Positions 44,713 to 54,848 of a DNA stretch of 64,000 bases are shown here, piece by piece (within the stretch, counting starts at the first letter, position 1; each line of letters starts with the position of its first letter). The stretch is from Sphingobacterium pedocola (lineage in GTDB: Bacteria; Bacteroidota; Bacteroidia; Sphingobacteriales; Sphingobacteriaceae), in contig NZ_MU158693.1 of assembly GCF_015209965.1 (NCBI RefSeq), positions 374,570 through 438,569 on the forward strand, in the 5' to 3' direction. The notes beneath the pieces are model-generated. The model had not been told where the DNA came from and made no database searches. It saw only the letters and a program-made list of their open reading frames with translations. The position numbers were made by a program, and so were the translations under genes.

Positions 44713-45018
44713 ATGGCGAGAGAATTACGAAGACCAGCTAAAGTTGTCGATTTACATGCTGATACTTTCCTATCAGATTGGGAAGACTATGATGCGGACG
44801 AATTACTTGCTGAATCCTTAGAGTTACTACGAGAGACATTAGACGCGGCTATCTATTGGGAATATACTGAAATCCGATTTATCCATGGGAAGGGAAAAGG
44901 TACACTTCGACGAGAAGTTTATAACGAATTGGAATCTTACAAAAGTTCAGGTGCTATAGCTTCCTTCCATCCTTCCTATCAAAATGAAGATATCGTCGTT
45001 GTCCATATTGGGTTATAG
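44713..45018 (+). CDS. Smr domain protein
   Basis: 101 residues with the Smr signature: VVDLHAD at the N-terminus and FIHGKGKGTLRREV near the middle. Smr domains nick branched or single-stranded nucleic acid; stand-alone forms are poorly characterised. Its end overlaps the convergent PCC-domain gene by 6 nt. Confidence 0.85.
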   Translation: MARELRRPAKVVDLHADTFLSDWEDYDADELLAESLELLRETLDAAIYWEYTEIRFIHGKGKGTLRREVYNELESYKSSGAIASFHPSYQNEDIVVVHIGL

Positions 45019-45453
45019 ATTTAATAAATTCAATCCGATTTCATTATTTTTAACACGTTGTACACGACTATCTAGTCCTAAAACAAATATTTCGCATGCA
45101 CCACTTACAACAGCAGCCTGTAAATGTCCTGCTCGACATTGAAAATTTCTTCCACCCAAAGTGATGTGCACATGCAAATAGACCTTACCGTCCATTTCAG
45201 TGATATTCCCCGTAAGATTGGCAACTTCCATTTGTTCTAAAAAAGTTTGATCCTGATACGATTTTGTATCAGGATCAAAAAAACGTAATGTCGCTTCGTT
45301 TACAGCTCCGATGCCGTAGATGTAACCTAAGGATAGGTTTTGAGTAGCACAAAAATTGGCTAGCGTTTCCACTATTTCCGCACCATTAGCAATACTCACT
45401 ATATATGTACCATCATCCACTTGCTTTGCTTTCCAATTATGATCTCTTGTCAT
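45013..45453 (-). CDS. PCC/DUF296-domain DNA-binding-like protein
   Basis: 146 residues covering one PCC domain, with the histidine cluster YLHVHITLGG and CRAGHL, which in relatives binds metal. In plants the domain accompanies AT hooks; the bacterial stand-alone form has unknown function. Confidence 0.82.
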   Translation of the reverse strand: MTRDHNWKAKQVDDGTYIVSIANGAEIVETLANFCATQNLSLGYIYGIGAVNEATLRFFDPDTKSYQDQTFLEQMEVANLTGNITEMDGKVYLHVHITLGGRNFQCRAGHLQAAVVSGACEIFVLGLDSRVQRVKNNEIGLNLLNL

Positions 45454-45517
45454 GTTATGATCTATTTTCTATAAGAGTTAACAATTGAAAGTACAATTTG
45501 TTGGAAGCTTGTCAAAA

Positions 45518-46519
45518 CTATATCGCTGGCGTAATACTTATTTTACGGAATTCTATAGGCCCGTGATCTCCTTGTAAATAAATCGGGCCTGGCTCTCCTT
45601 CTTTACTATCTAACGCTCCACCTGTAATACCGGGAATCTCTTGATTACTAATAATGGTTTTGCCGTTAGACACAATTGTTACTAACCTTCCTACTAATGT
45701 TATTTCGTAGGTCTGCCATTCATTAGGGCCTAGCGTAGCCATTTCATTTGGAGCAAGAAACCCATAAACACCTCCAAAGTAAAGGGATCCTGGATGCTTA
45801 TCTTTCGGCGAATCCTCAATTTGAACTTCGTATCTTCCGCGAAGGTAAATCCCCGAGTTGCTTCCTTCGGGATAACGAAACTCTACATTCAATTTGAAAT
45901 CGTCGAACTTTTGCGCAGTTATTAAATTCGCACCTGCTTTCAGATTCGTCAATATGCCATCTTTTACGATCCACTGGTTTTCCTCCGTCGAGAGTGTCCA
46001 ACCAGTTAAATCCGTTCCATTAAACAATTCAATACGCTCTCCCCAAACAGGGAGCTTTGTGCGTACCAGATACGGAGCTTTGGTACCCGTGAAATTATAT
46101 TTTTCGCCTTTGTTCGTCGTAACGGTACCACTTAAGCTTGCTCCGTTCAATCTACCTTCAATTACGATATCGCCATCGCCACCTTCCCACTGCGGAGGAA
46201 TAGCAAAAGAAAACTGACCGTCTATTAATTTCACGTGAGAAATCGGCCTATTGCTACCACTATCGCCTACATAAGCACCGACCAATGTATTAAAACCAGA
46301 TAATTTAATCTCCAACCAGGATGGGACTTCCTTTCCATTTTTCTCGACAGCCAAATCCCAACGACCAATTAGGTCTTTAGATTCTTCAGGAATAGTTTGC
46401 GAGGCGGGATTATGTATTTCTCCGGCTTCTTTTCGATTAGCGGAATTCGTATCGCATGAAATTGTGCTTAGTGTCAACAAACACAGCAACGTACCACAAC
46501 CTACATATTTTTTGAACAT
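45518..46519 (-). CDS. DUF1080 lipoprotein, predicted glycosidase
   Basis: 333 residues with a lipoprotein signal ending at about Cys22 (STISC). Residues 160-330 form a DUF1080 (3-keto-disaccharide hydrolase) domain with GTDLTGW, YPEGSNSGIYLRGRYEVQI and the GPIEFRKISI C-terminus. The family hydrolyses 3-keto-glycosides. The N-terminal domain (50-150) is beta-rich and unassigned. Confidence 0.82.
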   Translation of the reverse strand: MFKKYVGCGTLLCLLTLSTISCDTNSANRKEAGEIHNPASQTIPEESKDLIGRWDLAVEKNGKEVPSWLEIKLSGFNTLVGAYVGDSGSNRPISHVKLIDGQFSFAIPPQWEGGDGDIVIEGRLNGASLSGTVTTNKGEKYNFTGTKAPYLVRTKLPVWGERIELFNGTDLTGWTLSTEENQWIVKDGILTNLKAGANLITAQKFDDFKLNVEFRYPEGSNSGIYLRGRYEVQIEDSPKDKHPGSLYFGGVYGFLAPNEMATLGPNEWQTYEITLVGRLVTIVSNGKTIISNQEIPGITGGALDSKEGEPGPIYLQGDHGPIEFRKISITPAI

Positions 46520-46689
46520 ACTTTTTTTTATTTAAATAATAAACTTACTAATCCATTGAGGGTATGAATCAATTAATGACTCATTTACAAATTTATCATT
46601 TTCGGCGACTTTAACCTTAGGATCGAATCTATTTTTTGCAACTACTGATTGCGCCATATGCGGAAAGAAAACTCGGGCAAGTATTACAT

Positions 46690-46714
46690 AAAAAAGACCA
46701 GTTATCCTGGCCTC
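46690..46714 (-). terminator. Terminator of the glmS-DUF4954 operon
   Basis: On the minus strand GGCCAG-GATAA-CTGGTC (one G-T pair) is followed by TTTTTT, just past the DUF4954 stop. Confidence 0.7.
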
Positions 46715-46718
46715 CTTG

Positions 46719-48902
46719 TTATAATTTTATCTGTCCAATTTGATATTCGAGCAAGGTTAGTTCATCAGCTTGCTGATTGATAAAAGCATTGTCACTCAAC
46801 TTACCCACCACTTTGTCTCTCTCGTCTTCCGAATCGTACACCATGGTACGAAACTCATTTTCATAATCTTTGGATCTTGATTTAAAAATTTCTTCGTTGA
46901 TCCACTTTTTAGTTTCCCAGGTTCTATGAATTAAGCTATTAATAAAATCCCTATCCCATTTATCTGTTGAAAGATTTTCTAATTCCGCATATGAGGCCAT
47001 AGCATGCTTAAATTTTTCTAACGGATAGTTCGCACTTAATTTGTGATAGTAATCATGAATTTCTTCCCAGGAATTATATTGACCGGCTTTGATCTCTTGC
47101 AATAGAAGATCTAAATCCTTCTTTAATATCAATTGACTGCCCAAGTTTACAAACTCTTCTCGGTTTGAATCCGACAAATGCAGCAACAAATCTTCCAACT
47201 TTTCAATCGAATTTTCAGAAAGATAATCTACCAGCAGCTTACCTGCATAATAAGCAATCATACGCTTATAAATCCAATAACTTTCTTTGGCCTTCGCCAC
47301 GAGTACTTTTCTTTTTGAGGCTTCTGCATTCTCCAACAGGACTTCGTGTTGAAGGCGTACTGCTGGATTAGCTAGATGTTCTCTTCCTTTTTCCTCGTAA
47401 AATTGATCTGTTTCATTTGACTCTAGTCCAAGAGACTTCCCTACGGCATATTCTAATTCTTTGCGTGCTGAGAATATCTCGTTCACTGTATCAGGAGCCA
47501 AAATATCATATTCTAAATACTGATTTTTCAATTGGCGTTTATCCCGATTCAAAAACTTGCTCGTATTACGCATTAAAGCATACATATTATAAAGAAACCA
47601 ATATCCAGGGATAATGACTACTTGATCATTAGCTACATCGTGGCTCACCAACGAAAATGGCATTCTGACATCTAATTCATGCAAGAAATCTCCTTTTACA
47701 ATTAATGTATAGGAAGCAAACCTAGAATTATGCTTTAAACTAACGCATAAGCCAGGCCAAAAACCTCTTCCAGCAATAATCTCTCCATCAGCTCCTCTTG
47801 AATTGTGATTTGATCCTACCGTAGCGCCTGCTGCCATATTGCTTTGCCCTTTCACTAGAGATGCACATAGAAAAGAATTATTGTGATGTTGCTCATGGGC
47901 AGGGAACAGTAACGAATTAAGCACTTCACAACAAGAAATAGTAGAATTGTCGCCTAAAAAGGAGTTAATCAGCCGTGCGCCATATTTCAATTGTGAAAAC
48001 GAAGAAAGAATAAATCGTACAGCCTTTACCCCATAAAAAACTCGGCAACCATAACCTATAATTCCGTTTACTAATTCACAACCCTCTCCTATCTGTGTAT
48101 AAGCGCCTTCTATCGAATTAATCGTTAAATTCTTGAGTTTATTAACACCCTTAATATACGCGTGACTACCAATTTTCACATCTTTAATGATATTGGAATT
48201 TTTAATTACAGTACGATTCCCGATCGTACTATAGAATCCCCTTCTCCTGCTAAAATGATTTTCAGTAATTTCTAAAAAACGTTGTTGTAAAACATCGTCG
48301 CCTCGAAATCGGGTGCACAGGTAAGCGTCGGCAGCCTGCATTCCTTCGAAAGGAACGACAGAACGTCCTCCATTTTCGTTGCATAATTCTAAAACAATAC
48401 GTTGGCGCTCCGACTCTCCTTCTTTTACTATACCATTGCCAAATTTGGCTGTAGGGCTAGTTTCCATTTCGTTTACAGAGGATAGCATCACGTCATTTCC
48501 AAGTATGAAATGAGATAAGTAACGTACGTGATGAATAGCCACATCATCACCAATATCGCTACTGATAATCTGGCTATTATATATTCCGATCGGTAATTGT
48601 AGATCTCTAAACTCGATAAAAGAAGGAGACATATTACCAATACGAACCAGACCGTAAAATTTTGAATTTTGAATTTGTTCTGGAATAAATCGGTCTGTAA
48701 CGCGCACATCATTCCAATTCGGCGAATAGTTTCCGTTATGCTGGAGGACATCTATCTCGACCGGCGTGAGATTCCGATATTCGTGCGAATTAAACTGACA
48801 TTCAAATCGCCGTGAATATTCATCTTCCCCTTCTCGCAGATATTCGCGATTTACAAAATCATAACCTAAACCTGTTAAACTACTTTTCTTAAACATTCCC
48901 AT
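46719..48902 (-). CDS. DUF4954 family protein
   Basis: The 727-residue protein contains hexapeptide-like repeats (about 80-400) typical of a left-handed beta helix, as in acyl- and nucleotidyl-transferases, and a long helical C-terminus. DUF4954 is widespread in Bacteroidota, and I know of no assigned activity. It begins 4 nt after glmS, so it is co-transcribed and may act on amino-sugar nucleotides; that is inference. Confidence 0.85.
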   Translation of the reverse strand: MGMFKKSSLTGLGYDFVNREYLREGEDEYSRRFECQFNSHEYRNLTPVEIDVLQHNGNYSPNWNDVRVTDRFIPEQIQNSKFYGLVRIGNMSPSFIEFRDLQLPIGIYNSQIISSDIGDDVAIHHVRYLSHFILGNDVMLSSVNEMETSPTAKFGNGIVKEGESERQRIVLELCNENGGRSVVPFEGMQAADAYLCTRFRGDDVLQQRFLEITENHFSRRRGFYSTIGNRTVIKNSNIIKDVKIGSHAYIKGVNKLKNLTINSIEGAYTQIGEGCELVNGIIGYGCRVFYGVKAVRFILSSFSQLKYGARLINSFLGDNSTISCCEVLNSLLFPAHEQHHNNSFLCASLVKGQSNMAAGATVGSNHNSRGADGEIIAGRGFWPGLCVSLKHNSRFASYTLIVKGDFLHELDVRMPFSLVSHDVANDQVVIIPGYWFLYNMYALMRNTSKFLNRDKRQLKNQYLEYDILAPDTVNEIFSARKELEYAVGKSLGLESNETDQFYEEKGREHLANPAVRLQHEVLLENAEASKRKVLVAKAKESYWIYKRMIAYYAGKLLVDYLSENSIEKLEDLLLHLSDSNREEFVNLGSQLILKKDLDLLLQEIKAGQYNSWEEIHDYYHKLSANYPLEKFKHAMASYAELENLSTDKWDRDFINSLIHRTWETKKWINEEIFKSRSKDYENEFRTMVYDSEDERDKVVGKLSDNAFINQQADELTLLEYQIGQIKL

Positions 48903-48906
48903 CTTT

Positions 48907-50748
48907 TTATTCTACTGTTACAGACTTCGCTAGGTTACGCGGTTTATCAACGTCCAAATCTCTTTCTATACCAATATAATAAGCAAGCAACTGCATAGGA
49001 ATTACCGACAACAATGGTGCAATGATCTCATCGGCAGCTGGAACTATCATCGTATCCTCAGCCAGTTCCAGCGTGGTCGTATCTCCCATAGATGCTACAG
49101 CAATCAAACGACCTTTACGCGCCTTAATTTCCTGCATATTACTTACTATTTTTTCGTGATATGAATCTTTCGTTGCAATAAATACAACAGGCAAAGTAGA
49201 ATCTACCAAAGCAATAGGCCCATGTTTCATTTCTGCAGCTGGATAACCTTCGGCATGTATATAGGAAATTTCCTTCAGTTTTAATGCCCCTTCTAAAGCA
49301 ATCGGAAAGTTGTATCCTCTACCTAAATATAAAAAATCATTTGCATCCTTATACTTTGTCGCTATGGTCTTGATATTTTCCAATTCGTTATCTAAAATCC
49401 ATTGTACTTTCTGGGGAACTGCATTGAGTTCATGGAGTAAGTGTACGTATCTTTCTTCTGAAATAGTATTTTTGAGTTTTGCTAGCTTGAGGGCAAACAA
49501 TTGCAATACGGCTAGCTGAGCCGTAAAGGCCTTGGTGCTCGCTACGCCTATCTCCGGTCCGGCGTGTGTGTAGGCACCAGCATCTGAGATCCGGGCGATT
49601 GATGACCCTACCACGTTGACAAGTCCAAAGATAGTCGCGCCCTGTTTTTTCGCATTTTCCAACGCCACGAGTGTATCCGCTGTTTCCCCACTCTGTGAAA
49701 TCGCAATAATAACATCTTCTGAAGTAATAATTGGATTTCGGTACCTAAACTCGGACGCGTATTCCACTTCAACATTTACCCTACACAATTCTTCGATAAT
49801 GTATTCTGCCAAGAGGCCGGCATGCCAACTCGTACCGCAGGCTACGATGATGATACGTCGAGCTTCCATCAGCTTATCTTTAATACTATCCAATCCGCTG
49901 AGTGCAATGGTATTGTGTTCCACATCCAATCTCCCTCTAAACGAATCATATATAGTTTGTGGCTGCTCAAAGATTTCCTTCAACATAAAATGATCGTATC
50001 CACCTTTTTCAATAGCTGCCAGATCGAGGTCTAACTTTTGCACAAAAGGAGTTACACGTTCATTGCCCAAATTTTTAAGGATTAGCTCGTCTGGTTTAAC
50101 AATTGCCAGTTCATAATCATTGATATATACTACTTCTTTGGTATACGCTAACATTGGCGAAGCGTCAGACCCCAAAAAGTGTTCATGATCACCAATACCG
50201 ATTACCAAGGGAGAGCCCTTACGCGCTGCAATAATGGTATCTGGAAGATCTTTATCAATTAGAAGAATTACGTAAGCACCTGTTACCCGTTTCAATGCGA
50301 TTCGAACGGCTTCTTCCAATGTACAATTGTTATTGAGTTTGATATCTTCGATGAAGTTAACAAGTACTTCGGAATCCGTATCACTTTTAAATTCGTAGCC
50401 CTTTTTAATTAATTCGGCTTTTAACGAGGCATAATTTTCGATAATCCCGTTATGGATCATCGCAATATTTTCCGACTTAGAATAATGCGGATGTGCATTT
50501 CGATCACTTGGTTCACCGTGTGTCGCCCACCTCGTATGCCCTATCCCTACTGTAGAGAACACATTTTGATCTACGACAAATTCTTCAAGAGCTGCAACCT
50601 TACCCTCTTTCTTAAAAACATTAATCTTGTGAGCCGACCATAATGCGACGCCTGCACTATCATACCCTCTATATTCTAACTTTTTTAAGCCATCAACGAT
50701 TATAGGATAAGCTTGCTTGCCACCTACGTAGCCTACTATTCCACACAT
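48907..50748 (-). CDS. glmS: Glutamine-fructose-6-phosphate aminotransferase
   Basis: 613 residues with Cys2 as the glutaminase nucleophile (MCGIVGYVG), the THGEPSDRNAHPH segment, two SIS domains and the C-terminal DKPRNLAKSVTVE. It makes glucosamine-6-phosphate for cell-wall and LPS synthesis. It has a promoter at 50786 and shares its transcript with DUF4954. No glmS ribozyme is seen upstream. Confidence 0.97.
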   Translation of the reverse strand: MCGIVGYVGGKQAYPIIVDGLKKLEYRGYDSAGVALWSAHKINVFKKEGKVAALEEFVVDQNVFSTVGIGHTRWATHGEPSDRNAHPHYSKSENIAMIHNGIIENYASLKAELIKKGYEFKSDTDSEVLVNFIEDIKLNNNCTLEEAVRIALKRVTGAYVILLIDKDLPDTIIAARKGSPLVIGIGDHEHFLGSDASPMLAYTKEVVYINDYELAIVKPDELILKNLGNERVTPFVQKLDLDLAAIEKGGYDHFMLKEIFEQPQTIYDSFRGRLDVEHNTIALSGLDSIKDKLMEARRIIIVACGTSWHAGLLAEYIIEELCRVNVEVEYASEFRYRNPIITSEDVIIAISQSGETADTLVALENAKKQGATIFGLVNVVGSSIARISDAGAYTHAGPEIGVASTKAFTAQLAVLQLFALKLAKLKNTISEERYVHLLHELNAVPQKVQWILDNELENIKTIATKYKDANDFLYLGRGYNFPIALEGALKLKEISYIHAEGYPAAEMKHGPIALVDSTLPVVFIATKDSYHEKIVSNMQEIKARKGRLIAVASMGDTTTLELAEDTMIVPAADEIIAPLLSVIPMQLLAYYIGIERDLDVDKPRNLAKSVTVE

Positions 50749-50785
50749 AAATTCAGTTCAGTTTAATTTTAATTAATAGGAGGAT

Positions 50786-50793
50786 CAAATATA
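50786..50793 (-). promoter_or_regulatory. -7 element of the glmS promoter
   Basis: On the minus strand this is TATATTTG, an exact consensus, 38 nt before the ATG. Confidence 0.5.
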
Positions 50794-51120
50794 TGTAAAA
50801 AATTAAATACACAATCGATTGTTATGTTAATTAATCATAAATCTCAAACGGTTAAATCCCCCTTTAATTCCTCCGTCTAAAAGTCAGATTTTAAAAAATG
50901 AAGGGCTTGCTAAAGCAAATTTTTCGATCTCTCTTTATCAGCCTTAAAATCAATTAAAGTCGTGACATATACTATCACAACTTAACAAACCGATGTTTCT
51001 ACCAGATGAATACCTTTCCCTCAAAGAATTCTTTTCACTGATTATACAATCGCAAAAACTAGATATTAATCTTCAAAAGATTTAATGCGTCATTCCTCAT
51101 AAAGAATTTTAAATCATTTT

Positions 51121-51156
51121 AACAGAAAAAAGCCGCTTAAAGCGGCTTTTCTGTTG
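51121..51156 (-). terminator. Terminator of the outer-membrane barrel gene
   Basis: AGCCGCTT and AAGCGGCT form the core stem, extended by AACAGAAAA/TTTTCTGTT. Confidence 0.8.
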
Positions 51157-51176
51157 TAAAATATGTTGTCTAATAC

Positions 51177-51677
51177 CTAGAACGTATAACGAGCTGTTAC
51201 TCCTCCATTCGCATAGAAACCATCACGATAATCATATCCATTTACAATATGAACTGTTGGACGAATATCTGCGGAAAAAGCGAAAGGTGCATTCTTTAAT
51301 TTGTAATCCACACCTCCCGTTGGGTAAATACCTACGTTGAAACCACCATCCAAATCATCATTATTTACAAAAGTATTGGAAAGAGTCGCTCCACCTCCTA
51401 CAAACCACTTAAACCCCTGAATATTTCCTATTGGAAAATGATGTTGGTACGTGCCCGAAAGAGCGGCACTCGTGTAACGGTTACCACCAAACTTATCCGT
51501 ATCAAATCCCAAATCAAACTCCAACGCACCAGGCTGGGTAATAAACGTTTTAAACGCAACTGCTGCGACATCATAATATCCAGATCCCAAACGGATACCG
51601 ATTGAATTCTTGTAATCCTGAGCAAACGAGCTACCAACAAAAAGGACTGCTGCTAATAGTAAAGTAATTTTTTTCAT
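51177..51677 (-). CDS. Small outer-membrane beta-barrel protein
   Basis: 166 residues with a signal peptide (LLLAAVLFVGSSFAQ), alternating beta strands of an OmpX/OmpW-size barrel and the terminal aromatic RYTF expected of outer-membrane barrels. The function is unknown. Confidence 0.8.
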   Translation of the reverse strand: MKKITLLLAAVLFVGSSFAQDYKNSIGIRLGSGYYDVAAVAFKTFITQPGALEFDLGFDTDKFGGNRYTSAALSGTYQHHFPIGNIQGFKWFVGGGATLSNTFVNNDDLDGGFNVGIYPTGGVDYKLKNAPFAFSADIRPTVHIVNGYDYRDGFYANGGVTARYTF

Positions 51678-51878
51678 AAATATTCATTTAAAGTTAAACG
51701 TATTAATATTTTGAATGACAAAAACCATACCATGAATTTCAATAAATATATGATTAAGATACTATTCTTTCCAAACATTTCACAAAAGTTTGAGGAAGCT
51801 CGCCGAAACAGAAATAAGATGCTGGATTAATTTAATTTAAACTTTTAACAATTATATCGATTTATTAAATAAAAAGTG

Positions 51879-51886
51879 TAACTTTG
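51879..51886 (+). promoter_or_regulatory. -7 element of the carB promoter
   Basis: TAACTTTG is an exact TAnnTTTG match, leaving a leader of about 95 nt before carB. The leader shows no obvious riboswitch. Confidence 0.5.
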
Positions 51887-51986
51887 CACTCCGACAAAGC
51901 AGTCGGAATACTCCTCATTTTAAGGCATTTTTCATTGCTTTGTTTAGTTACAATTCGTATTTTAACTTTTTTGAATTAGAAAAATA

Positions 51987-54806
51987 ATGCCAAGAAACAC
52001 CTCCATTAATTCCGTATTAATTATAGGATCGGGCCCTATTGTAATCGGACAAGCGTGTGAATTTGATTATTCAGGGTCTCAAGCTGCTCTTTCGCTAAAA
52101 GAAGAAGGCATCAGAGTTTCCATCATTAATTCCAATCCTGCAACTATCATGACTGACAAGGTTGTTGCAGATCATGTGTATTTACTACCGCTAACTTGCG
52201 AGAGTATCGAACAGATTCTTCAAGAACAACAGATTGATGCTGTACTGCCTACTATGGGCGGTCAAACTGCGTTAAACCTATGTATTGAAGCTTCAAATCT
52301 TGGTCTTTGGGAAAAATACAATATTAAGGTAATAGGTGTTGATGTGGCAGCTATAGAAAAAACGGAAAACCGCGAAGAATTCCGTCAATTAATGGTTGAC
52401 ATTGGTGTCGGTGTGGCCCCTTCAAAAATTGCCAATTCTTTCCTGGAAGGAAAAGAAGCGGCCCAAGAAATTGGCTTTCCATTAGTTATTCGTCCTTCTT
52501 ATACATTAGCGGGTACAGGAGGTGGGTTCGTACACAAAAAAGAAGATTTTGACGCCGCGCTTAACAGAGGTTTACACGCTTCTCCCACGCACGAAGTGTT
52601 AGTTGAACAAGCTGTACTAGGCTGGAAAGAGTTCGAGTTAGAGCTGTTGCGTGACACCAATGACAACGTCATCATCATCTGTACGATAGAAAATTTTGAT
52701 CCAATGGGTATTCATACGGGGGACTCCATCACGGTAGCACCAGGTATGACGCTCTCTGATAAGTGTTATCAAGATATGCGTAATCAGGCGATTAAAATGA
52801 TGCGTTCTATTGGTAATTTTGCGGGGGGATGCAATGTTCAATTTTCGGTAAATCCAGAGAATGAAGATATAATCGCAATCGAGATTAACCCACGCGTTTC
52901 TCGTTCTTCCGCACTAGCTTCTAAAGCAACTGGATATCCAATTGCTAAAATTGCAGCCAAATTAGCGATAGGATATAATTTGGATGAACTTCAGAATCAA
53001 ATTACAAAAACAACTTCTGCATATTTCGAACCTACATTAGATTATGTAATCGTAAAAGTTCCGCGTTTTAACTTTGATAAATTCAAAGGTGCAAATAAAG
53101 AATTGGGGCTACAGATGAAAGCAGTTGGTGAAGTAATGGCAATAGGCCGTACATTCATCGAAGCATTGCAGAAGGCTGCCCAATCTCTAGAGACAGGTCG
53201 TTGGGGATTAGGAGCAGACGGTCGTCAATTACGCAATCTAGATGAAATAATGCACAGCTTAGAACATCCAAGTGCAGATCGCTTATTCCACATCAAAGAT
53301 GCTTTTGAACTAGGAGTACCATTAGAATCTATCCGCAAAGCTACTTTAATTGACAAATGGTTTTTAGTTCAGATTCAAGAACTGGTTGCATTGGAGACTG
53401 AATTACGCCGTTACCAATTAAATAACATTCCTCGTGATTTCTTCATGACCTTAAAACAAAAAGGCTATTCAGACGCACAGATTTCATGGATCTTAGGCAA
53501 CGTTACCGAAGACCAAGTTTACGATCGTCGTAAAGAATTAGGCATCAACCGTGTTTATAAAATGGTAGACACCTGTGCTGCAGAATTTCCGGCACAAACT
53601 CCATATTACTATTCTACTTTCGAAGATGAAAATGAATCAGTAGTATCTGACAAAAAGAAAATTGTCGTACTCGGATCTGGTCCAAATCGTATCGGACAAG
53701 GGATTGAATTTGACTATTCTTGTGTACACGGTCTATTGGCAGCTAAAGAATGTGGTTATGAAGCCATCATGGTAAACTGTAACCCAGAAACTGTTTCAAC
53801 AGATTTCAATATGGCCGATAAGTTATATTTTGAACCGGTATTTTGGGAGCATGTCCGTGAAATCATTGAATTAGAGAAACCTGTAGGTGTGATCGTTCAA
53901 TTGGGAGGACAGACCGCTTTAAAAATGGCTGAACGTTTAGAAGAATTTGGCGTTAAAATCATCGGTACCTCGTTTTCAGACATGGATTTAGCCGAAGACC
54001 GTGGTCGCTTCTCTGATTTATTAAAAGAACTAAACATTCCTTATCCGAAATATGGCGTCGCTACTTCCGCGGAGGAAGCCATTCGCGTAGCAAATGAAGT
54101 GGGTTACCCTGTATTGGTACGTCCTTCTTATGTATTAGGTGGTCAAGGAATGAGTATCGTCATTAATGACGAGGACTTAGAGAAGGCGGTAGTCAACCTC
54201 CTTAAGAGTCTTCCTGGAAACCAAATCTTAATTGACCATTTCCTAGATCGTGCAGAAGAAGCAGAGTCGGATTCTATAAGCGACGGTGAAGATGTGCATA
54301 TCATCGGTATGATGGAGCATATAGAACCTGCAGGAATACACTCAGGAGATTCATCCGCAGTATTACCTCCCTTTAGTCTGTCAGACCATGTACAAGCTAA
54401 AATGGAGGAATATTCAGTAAAATTAGCGCAAGCATTAAATGTTAGAGGGTTATTGAACATTCAATTCGCTATAAAAAACGACAAGGTATATGTGATAGAG
54501 GCAAATCCGCGTGCTTCACGTACCGTCCCGTTCATTGCCAAAGCATATGATGTACCATATATCAACATCGCGACTAAAGTAATGTTGGGCGCAAATAAAT
54601 TAAAAGATTTCAAAATTGAACGTAAACTAGAAGGCTGGGCAATTAAAGAGCCGGTATTCTCGTTCTCCAAATTCCCGGAAGTCGACAAACAATTAGGTCC
54701 TGAAATGAAATCTACTGGCGAAGCAATACGCTTTATCAAAGATTTGCAAGATCCTTATTTCAGAGAACTGGTATCAAAGAAATCCATGTTCTTGAATGCA
54801 CAATAA
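51987..54806 (+). CDS. carB: Carbamoyl-phosphate synthase large subunit
   Basis: 939 residues with two ATP-grasp synthetase halves (about 1-550 and 555-939): GSGPIVIGQACEFDYSG opens the first and GSGPNRIGQGIEFDYSC the second. The E. coli protein has about 1073 residues; this one ends at FLNAQ without the C-terminal MGS allosteric domain, a form I recall as usual in Bacteroidota. It makes carbamoyl phosphate for arginine and pyrimidines. carA is not adjacent. Confidence 0.96.
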   Translation: MPRNTSINSVLIIGSGPIVIGQACEFDYSGSQAALSLKEEGIRVSIINSNPATIMTDKVVADHVYLLPLTCESIEQILQEQQIDAVLPTMGGQTALNLCIEASNLGLWEKYNIKVIGVDVAAIEKTENREEFRQLMVDIGVGVAPSKIANSFLEGKEAAQEIGFPLVIRPSYTLAGTGGGFVHKKEDFDAALNRGLHASPTHEVLVEQAVLGWKEFELELLRDTNDNVIIICTIENFDPMGIHTGDSITVAPGMTLSDKCYQDMRNQAIKMMRSIGNFAGGCNVQFSVNPENEDIIAIEINPRVSRSSALASKATGYPIAKIAAKLAIGYNLDELQNQITKTTSAYFEPTLDYVIVKVPRFNFDKFKGANKELGLQMKAVGEVMAIGRTFIEALQKAAQSLETGRWGLGADGRQLRNLDEIMHSLEHPSADRLFHIKDAFELGVPLESIRKATLIDKWFLVQIQELVALETELRRYQLNNIPRDFFMTLKQKGYSDAQISWILGNVTEDQVYDRRKELGINRVYKMVDTCAAEFPAQTPYYYSTFEDENESVVSDKKKIVVLGSGPNRIGQGIEFDYSCVHGLLAAKECGYEAIMVNCNPETVSTDFNMADKLYFEPVFWEHVREIIELEKPVGVIVQLGGQTALKMAERLEEFGVKIIGTSFSDMDLAEDRGRFSDLLKELNIPYPKYGVATSAEEAIRVANEVGYPVLVRPSYVLGGQGMSIVINDEDLEKAVVNLLKSLPGNQILIDHFLDRAEEAESDSISDGEDVHIIGMMEHIEPAGIHSGDSSAVLPPFSLSDHVQAKMEEYSVKLAQALNVRGLLNIQFAIKNDKVYVIEANPRASRTVPFIAKAYDVPYINIATKVMLGANKLKDFKIERKLEGWAIKEPVFSFSKFPEVDKQLGPEMKSTGEAIRFIKDLQDPYFRELVSKKSMFLNAQ

Positions 54807-54848
54807 AATAAAAGAAGCCCGCAGTAGCGGGCTTCTTTTATTTTATAT
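54805..54848. terminator. Bidirectional terminator
   Basis: AAAATAAAAGAAGCCCGC and GCGGGCTTCTTTTATTTT pair around AGTA. It serves carB and the convergent FGE gene. Confidence 0.9.

Larger units (their letters stand above)
50749..51176. other. Intergenic region upstream of glmS
   Basis: 428 bp. It holds the glmS promoter and the terminator of the barrel protein gene (51121-51156). The middle is AT-rich, with no supported gene. Confidence 0.5.
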
